From contig CM034403.1 in the NCBI GenBank assembly GCA_019925095.2, positions 4,097,690-4,161,689 of the forward strand: a stretch of 64,000 nucleotides of DNA, given 5' to 3'. The notes under the pieces were generated by a model. That model was not told where the DNA came from. It was given only the letters and a program-made list of their open reading frames with translations, and did not search any database. Position numbers and translations under genes: made by a program. Below are positions 22,201 through 31,200 of this stretch, piece after piece (position 1 is the stretch's first letter; every line of letters starts with the position of its first letter). Origin of the DNA: Dendrolimus kikuchii. Its lineage: Eukaryota; Arthropoda; Insecta; Lepidoptera; Lasiocampidae.

Positions 22201-25200
22201 CATTGTCCTGTCCTGAAAAAATAAGTGTAGAACCCGATTCCAACACCATCTACAAGGTCTAACTGTGAATCTAAACCACCCTAGGACCCACACAAACACA
22301 CAAAAAATGTCATCAAAATCGTAGAACCCGATTCCAGCGCCAAGTATTTTGTTTAGATTGGTGGTTATTGAAGTTTTAGTAGGGATCCCTAATTTTTATA
22401 TAGCCTATATTAATCAGAGATAATGCAGCAATCGAATGGTGAAAGAATTTTTGAAATCGATCCAGTAGTTTTTGAGTTTATTCGTTACAAACATACAAAA
22501 ATTCAAATCTTTCCTATTTATAATATTAGTATAGATGTCACAGAAGATCCAGAGTTTTATTTCAGAAGAAGGGATCTGTTTGTCTACCCCACAGGTAAAA
22601 ACTCGAAAAAACCTACTGGTGACGTTAATAATTAATTTCCTTCTTCACTACCTGCGATAGGTATCCCATCCAACAAACAGATTACCATTCATATTTATAT
22701 CCTCAGCCTATCCTTCTAAGACCCTCCCCACATTTCTACCTTGCATCATTCTTCTCCTTACCGTCGTCCTTTTTATGACCATCTCTTTCTATCTTTACCA
22801 TTAATGTAATTGCAGGCTCATCAATAATGTGCTACGAGTGCAACAGTTCGACAAACTCCCTCTGCACAGAGAAGCATCTCCCTGAATCCTTGAAGAGGAA
22901 CTGTTCAGATCATGACAAGGGGGTAACGCACACGCTCTGTAGGAAAATCATCCAGCACGTTGACTATAGTGTCAATGGGAAGTTCCCTGAGAGTCGAGTT
23001 ATTCGGAGCTGTGGATGGGATGAGAGTAAATTCAAGGTAGTTTTCCTGATTACGTTCTGTCTATATCAAATTTGAGCTGAGCATTTTTTTTTTCAAGGCG
23101 GGGGAAATGCTATTTACGCACAATACTGGGTCCTTTGCAATGGATTAGACCATAGTTGATCATGAAGGCCCTTTGATAAGGAGCAATCCGAACACTAATC
23201 AAGCCAGCATATGTGGAGACTCTGAGAAGTTGCACGGGCAACACTCACTACCCACTAAAACCACCCTCCTCCCATATGCCCCGCGCTTTTTATCTAGGAA
23301 AGGTTGAGACTTAGAACGTAGTTACGCCCAGTTCGATCCAGCGCAAAAAGTGCCTGAATGTGCCCCGGGAATCAGAACACATTCACTTCGTCAGCGGGGG
23401 TGATGAATCCTTTGCTCCCTTGATAGCTAAAGGCCCCCCGAAACGGTATTATTCAGGGTGGGAAGTCATGCGCATACCTGCGTCTCCGGATGCCAGCCAA
23501 CCGCCGGCGTCCGCGTGGAGTCACATTAGTACGCGCAATAATACTCCTCTCCCTATCTCGTTCGGCGGCCTCTTTGAGAGACATTACCGTCTCACAAAAA
23601 GTAACCACAGCCCCCAGGTATCGCTGCTATGCAGCTTGGCTTTCACCAGACTGCAGAGCGAGTCGATCGCTCCTACTTGTGTCTCGAGTTCGAAACGCTG
23701 CGGCGCCCATGCCGCGCACTCGACTAGTGTGTGAAACGCCGTGTCGGATGCGCAGCACTGAGCTGAGCATTATTACGCTAAGTCGTGGTAGCTTAGTGTC
23801 TAATACACTCGTGTCCCAAAATCATATGACGCAAGTGCGGTAACAGCCTAAGGCGCATCTTCATCTAGAAATTAGTGCAATCATCTCGAAAAAACAAAAC
23901 TTTGCGCGTTTCCTGTATTATAAACAGTTTGAAGTCTATCCTTTCTTTCCACTAATGTATTCTACTCTATGCTAGGAATGGTAGGGCACTATAGGCTGGA
24001 AGTGAGAAAGAACTCACAGTTAGGGATATTTATTAAAGTTGTTACGGGATTTGATATCTAATCCCGGCATTTTGAGAAATATAAACTTCTATATACCTGA
24101 CAACTATACCCGCGGTAGGCAATACAAGTTCGCAGTACCGGCCAGTAGGAACTGCTTCTACAAGAACCTCTAACTCTAACCAGGGCTCTTCGGATATTGA
24201 ACCAGATTTGTAAACTGAACACAGATTTACATATTCTCACATGTCCCTTAGAAATTCAAAGAAGTTGTTGTGTTAGTTGAAAGACTGTTGTTTAAAACTT
24301 TTAGTTCAGCAGACTGTAAATCGCTTAGCTGGTGTATGCGCGTATATCTATCTAAAATGGAAACTGCACTTCACTTGAACTATATTTTATATTAATTGAA
24401 TAGCAGATAATATTTCACATCAACAGTTCAATAGCAACTGACAATCTTATTAGACACATGGGTTTATTATAAAATAATTAGGCTTCCATACAGCCAGTGT
24501 CTATGTAGGTTTCCTACATATTCCCAAGGAAGAAATAAGATATTAAAAGAAACATGAATTAACTAATTAACATCAATAGGCAGTAAACAAACTTTTGTAA
24601 TTGATCTTCTATGAATGCTACCATTCTGTACCCTCACCTCTACGGTTCTTACTATACCGTCGGCTCCTGGAAATACATTGATTACCCGAGCCATAGGCCA
24701 GAACAAAGGTTGAACATCGTTTTCAACTAAAATTACTAAAGAACCAGCCTTAATGTTAGGATAATTATCTTGCCACTTTGGCCTACATTGTAACACATTT
24801 AAATAATGTTTACTCCATATTTTCCAAAACTGCTGAAACATGCTGGTACATATATTCCAAAAACTTAATCTATTTATATGAGAATCAGATAAATCATGTT
24901 CTGGATAAGTGTTTAGAGCAGTTCCAATCAAAAAATGACCTGGTGTTAGATATGAATAGTCATTAATGTCTGTAGACAGAGGAGTTAAGGGTCTACTATT
25001 CAAAATTGACTCGATTTGAACCAGAACAGTATTCAACTCTTCATATGTTAATAAAGCCCTCTGCACAACTCTCTTTAGATGATATTTTGTGCTCTTAACT
25101 GCTGCCTCCCAAAGGCCACCCATAACAGGAGAGTAATTGGGAATAAAATGAAAACGTATTCCCTCCTGAGCGCTTTGTGATTGCACCTGTTGTTTGTGCT

Positions 25201-28200
25201 CTTTGGAAGCTAGCAGCTTGTATAGCTCGTCTAATTGGTTCCTTGCTCCCTTGAACGTAGATGCATTATCAGAATATACATCACTGGGTAGTCCACGACG
25301 AGATACAAATCGCTTAAAGCAAGCTAGAAAAGCTGACGTTGTGAGATTTGAAACTAGTTCAAGATGAACAGCCTTTGTAACAAAACATACAAACACGCAA
25401 ATGTAACCCTTACTGACAATAGAACGCCGTATTCGAGCTTGTTTTACTGTAACTGGTCCTGCATAGTCTATGCCCACCCTTTGAAATGGTCTACTCATGA
25501 TAGCTCTGTTCGTAGGGAGGGAACCCATTAGCGCTTTAGCTGCCTGTGCCTTTAACCTAAAACATATGACACAAGAATAAATTACTTTTTTTATTAATCT
25601 AATTCCATTAATGATCCAGAATTTCTGATTTAATGATGACAATACAATTTTTGGCCCAGCGTGTAAATTCTTTATGTGTTCAGTTGCAATAATTAATTCT
25701 GTAATCTTTGACTTAGCCGGTAAAACAATGGGGTGCTTTTGAGAGTGAGGAATTGTTGCGCAATCTAGACGACCTCCTACTCTTACAATGCCATTAGCAT
25801 CAATGAATGGGTTTAATGTCTTAAAACTACCATTTAAACTTTTATTTTGTATGAGCAATTGTGTCTCGACAGAAAAATACTTTTGTTGCTCATATTTAAT
25901 AATTAATAACAAAGATTCGTTTAACTCTTCACTAGTTATGTAATTAAACCTAATTACATTCGAAGACCTTAAATTAAAACAAAAACGACGCACATATGAC
26001 AAAATTCTCTGCATCTTGCTTATACTTGAATACTTATAAATAAAATCTAAACATAAAATACTATTCTGACTTTTACAAAACATGACACAAGTTTCATCAG
26101 TCAAAACGCCAGCCTTAACCTCAGGTAGGTCTCGTAATATATTAGGATTCTGATTAAATTGAGGAGTATACATATGGTTGGACAGTACGAAGGGTCCATG
26201 CCACCAGAGTGAGTGTGAGGCAAGCTCTTGTGGCAAAACACCACGACTTAAACAATCAGCTGGATTTTCTTCAGTGCATATATAATACCATGAAAATCCC
26301 TTAGTGCAACTAGCAATCATCTTTACTCTGTTTGCTACATAAAGATTTAATCTAGTTATTTCAGTTTTAAGCCAGGCTAATACTACTTCTGAGTCGGAAT
26401 ATAGAAAAACGTCTGTAATTTTTAACTGCAGACTTAATATTGCATACACTCTGTGACAGAGTTTGGCTAACAATAGTGCTGCATTGAGCTCTAGCCTTGG
26501 TACAGTAAGCTTCTGACTCAAAGGTCCCTCGATTTTGAACAAAGCCAGGAAATGTTTATGTTACCTTTTTCATCGCTTACACGAAGATATAAACAACATC
26601 CATATGCAGTTGAACTGGCAGCATCTGCGAATCCTATTAATTGAATAGAATGTGTGCCCTGTGGTGTGACATTTCTGTTTACATATATTGGTGTCATATT
26701 AATTAAGTTACTATAAAACTTCATCCAAATGCTATGTAAATCTTTAGGTAATGCAGAGTCCCAATCTAATTTTGCCAACCACAACTTTTGTATAATTACT
26801 TTAGCTAAAACAGTAATAGGGCCTGCGAGACCCAAGGGATCATAAAATCTAGCTAGATAACTGAGTATATCCCTCTTAGTATTTGGTTCAGTATCATGAG
26901 GTTCTGGGCAAGAAATTTTAAATGAATCAGTCTTGGTGTTATAGGTTACACCTAAAGTTTTTAAAAAGTAATTTTCCTTTTGTATGTCTACATCATCAAA
27001 ATGCTGCTTTTCCTTAGGTATATCTCTCAACATATCAGAACAATTGGAAGACCATTTGTGTGCTTGGAAACCGCCAAGACTTAAAAGATTAATTAACTGA
27101 TCTTTCATCTCTTGTAATAATTCTATCGACATGCTAGATACTAAAATATCATCAACATATGTTTGATTTCGCAAAATAAAAGATGCGATAGGATATTCTT
27201 TCTCATACCTTAAAGCTAACTCTAAAAGACATCTTGTTGCTAAAAATGTTGAACACTTAAAACCATAAGTAACTGTGTTTAGCTCTATGCATTTTATATT
27301 TTCAGAAGGAGCTTCTCTCCACAGAATAAGCTGAAGGGAACGATATTCAGGTTTTAAGCCGATACATCTAAACATGCTCTTCAAATCTGTACTGAAAACA
27401 TATGAGCCTAATCGAAACAATAATAAAATATCAATTAAATCTCTTTGTACTGTAGGACCATTTAGCAACAAATCATTGAGACATCGAGACTTACTAGTTA
27501 GCATGGATGCATCAAATACTACTCGACACTTGGTGGTCTTTTTATCTGGTCTCAAAACAGCATGATGAGGTAAAAAATATACTGGATCACAAGTGAAGTC
27601 ATATTTATCAATATTAATATAAGAGCCATGCCCTAGCGCTACATATTCATCAATAAAAGCCTTGTATTGATTGTATAACAATGGCTCTCTCTGTAGCTTC
27701 CTCTCAGTGTTATGAAATCTTTTTAATGCTAAATGAAAAGAATCACCTAACATTTTATTCATATATTTTAAAGAAATCTTTAATGGCAGACTTACTTGAA
27801 ACTTGTTATTTGTAAGTTCTACCGTTTCACGAAAGAAATTTTCACATTGCTCAGACTCTACATTACCTTCTTGAAAAACCTCAGGAACTGCTTCGATTTT
27901 CCAAAAATTTTCCAGATTTTTATTAATTTCGTAATCGCAAGATTTACACATTAGATTCACAATTTTTTTTTGCATATATTGACTTTGTGATATATTAGAA
28001 AAAGTACCCGCAACTACATATCCAAATTTAGTGTTTAAAAAGTGTGAGGAAGATGAATGCTGGTTACTTGATGAGTTGGCTAAATGCTCGACTGATGAAT
28101 CATGCTGTTTACCCGGTAGTATTATCTGAAAAAACACATCAGCAGCCATAAGAATTTGTATGTTACTAGGAATATCAAAAGTTGCGTCTGCTAATGTCAG

Positions 28201-31200
28201 ATTGGGCGGTAATTTAATGTTAACACGACTCTGAGGCAACTTTGTAGTTATTTGTTCAATGACATAGCAATTGATTGGCATACTAAAGGATGAATTGCAT
28301 GAGTGCAATGTTAAATCTACACTTTGACATATTTGCCTTCGAGCATTGCCAATGCCGATTATGCCCCTTTTTATAACTTTCGGCTTTAAACCAAGCAAAT
28401 GCACCAGTTCCGATGTGATGAAAGATGACTGAGATCCACTGTCTAAAAGAGCTTTAGCGAAAATTTCTATCCCGCTTTCAGTGAAGAGCTTCACTCTTAT
28501 TGTAGGCAAAAGTACTTCATTCTGAGAAGGCCCTATAACCATAGCCGCAGAAGGACGCAAAGAGTCCATATGAAGCAGAGTGTTGTGTTTTCCTTTGCAT
28601 TGTATACACTTGAAATGAAAATAACATTTTTTCTTATGTATATTAAGGCATACTTGACACACTTTATTATTCACTGCAAAATCTATACGATTTGCAGGAC
28701 TTAAAAGTTTAAACTCTGGACACTTAAACAGTTTATGCTGACACTTACAATACAAACATGTTGCTGTATCCCTTTGGCCTTCTTGTGCAGTTGCATGCGT
28801 TGCCATAGACATTCCTACCGGTGCAATTCCTACAAAATGTTCTTCCGGAGCAGGAATGGGCCGTGCCATTGAGACCTCCATTGCCCAGGCTCTTTTTTCT
28901 AGAAAGGCAAGTAGATTAATAATAGAGGGTTCCTCTTTCAAATTAAGATGTAACTGATATTCTCTATTGCAAAACATATCAAGCTTCCTACTCAGAATAC
29001 AGAGCAATATCTGATCCCATTTTTCAACAGGCTGACTTAGATTTCGTAAAGCAGCTAATTGTTGCTTGATTGCACAAACAAAGCTTCTTATATTTTCAGC
29101 AGTTGAATTAATTATGGGTGGAAGATCAAGTAAAGTACAGATATGACCATTTATAATCTTGTATTTATTGTCATACCTATCTTTCAAAATAATTAATGAT
29201 TCTGAGTAGCTTTCTCCAATCAAAGGTAAATTTTTTATAAGACACAATGGCTCATCTTGTAAAAAATTCCTAAGGTAATACAGTTTTTGTATATTATCTA
29301 ACCTAGTATCGCTATCGATCAACGAATTAAATAAGCCAATAAAGGTTTTATATTCACTTGACTTACCGCTGAACAAAGGTATTGTTATAACAGGTAAATT
29401 GGCTCTGACATAGCTGTGATTCTCATTAATACTGTTTGTGCATTTAGAAAGAGTATTATTTACAGACATTTGTCGTCGATTTAAAGATTCGCGAATCGAC
29501 GTGAGTGCTTGCAAGTAACGTTCCTCTGTGTCGCTCATTGATTCTGCGTCTGAATCGTCATGAGCAAGGATTTCCATACATACAATTAATAGGATTCGCA
29601 GATGCTGCCAGTTCAACTGCATATGGATGTTGTTTATATCTTCGTGTAAGCGATGAAAAAGGTAACATAAACATTTCCTTGCTTTGTTCAAAATCGAGGG
29701 TAATACCTTTGAGTCAGAAGCTTACTGTACCAAGGCTAGAGCTCAATGCAGCACTATTGTTAGCCAAACTCTGTCACAGAGTGTATGCAATATTAAGTCT
29801 GCAGTTAAAAATTACAGACGTTTTTCTATATTCCGACTCAGAAGTAGTATTAGCCTGGCTTAAAACTGAAATAACTAGATTAAATCTTTATGTAGCAAAC
29901 AGAGTAAAGATGATTGCTAGTTGCACTAAGGGATTTTCATGGTATTATATATGCACTGAAGAAAATCCAGCTGATTGTTTAAGTCGTGGTGTTTTGCCAC
30001 AAGAGCTTGCCTCACACTCACTCTGGTGGCATGGACCCTTCGTACTGTCCAACCATATGTATACTCCTCAATTTAATCAGAATCCTAATATATTACGAGA
30101 CCTACCTGAGGTTAAGGCTGGCGTTTTGACTGATGAAACTTGTGTCATGTTTTGTAAAAGTCAGAATAGTATTTTATGTTTAGATTTTATTTATAAGTAT
30201 TCAAGTATAAGCAAGATGCAGAGAATTTTGTCATATGTGCGTCGTTTTTGTTTTAATTTAAGGTCTTCGAATGTAATTAGGTTTAATTACATAACTAGTG
30301 AAGAGTTAAACGAATCTTTGTTATTAATTATTAAATATGAGCAACAAAAGTATTTTTCTGTCGAGACACAATTGCTCATACAAAATAAAAGTTTAAATGG
30401 TAGTTTTAAGACATTAAACCCATTCATTGATGCTAATGGCATTGTAAGAGTAGGAGGTCGTCTAGATTGCGCAACAATTCCTCACTCTCAAAAGCACCCC
30501 ATTGTTTTACCGGCTAAGTCAAAGATTACAGAATTAATTATTGCAACTGAACACATAAAGAATTTACACGCTGGGCCAAAAATTGTATTGTCATCATTAA
30601 ATCAGAAATTCTGGATCATTAATGGAATTAGATTAATAAAAAAAGTAATTTATTCTTGTGTCATATGTTTTAGGTTAAAGGCACAGGCAGCTAAAGCGCT
30701 AATGGGTTCCCTCCCTACGAACAGAGCTATCATGAGTAGACCATTTCAAAGGGTGGGCATAGACTATGCAGGACCAGTTACAGTAAAACAAGCTCGAATA
30801 CGGCGTTCTATTGTCAGTAAGGGTTACATTTGCGTGTTTGTATGTTTTGTTACAAAGGCTGTTCATCTTGAACTAGTTTCAAATCTCACAACGTCAGCTT
30901 TTCTAGCTTGCTTTAAGCGATTTGTATCTCGTCGTGGACTACCCAGTGATGTATATTCTGATAATGCATCTACGTTCAAGGGAGCAAGGAACCAATTAGA
31001 CGAGCTATACAAGCTGCTAGCTTCCAAAGAGCACAAACAACAGGTGCAATCACAAAGCGCTCAGGAGGGAATACGTTTTCATTTTATTCCCAGTTACTCT
31101 CCTGTTATGGGTGGCCTTTGGGAGGCAGCAGTTAAGAGCACAAAATATCATCTAAAGAGAGTTGTGCAGAGGGCTTTATTAACATATGAAGAGTTGAATA

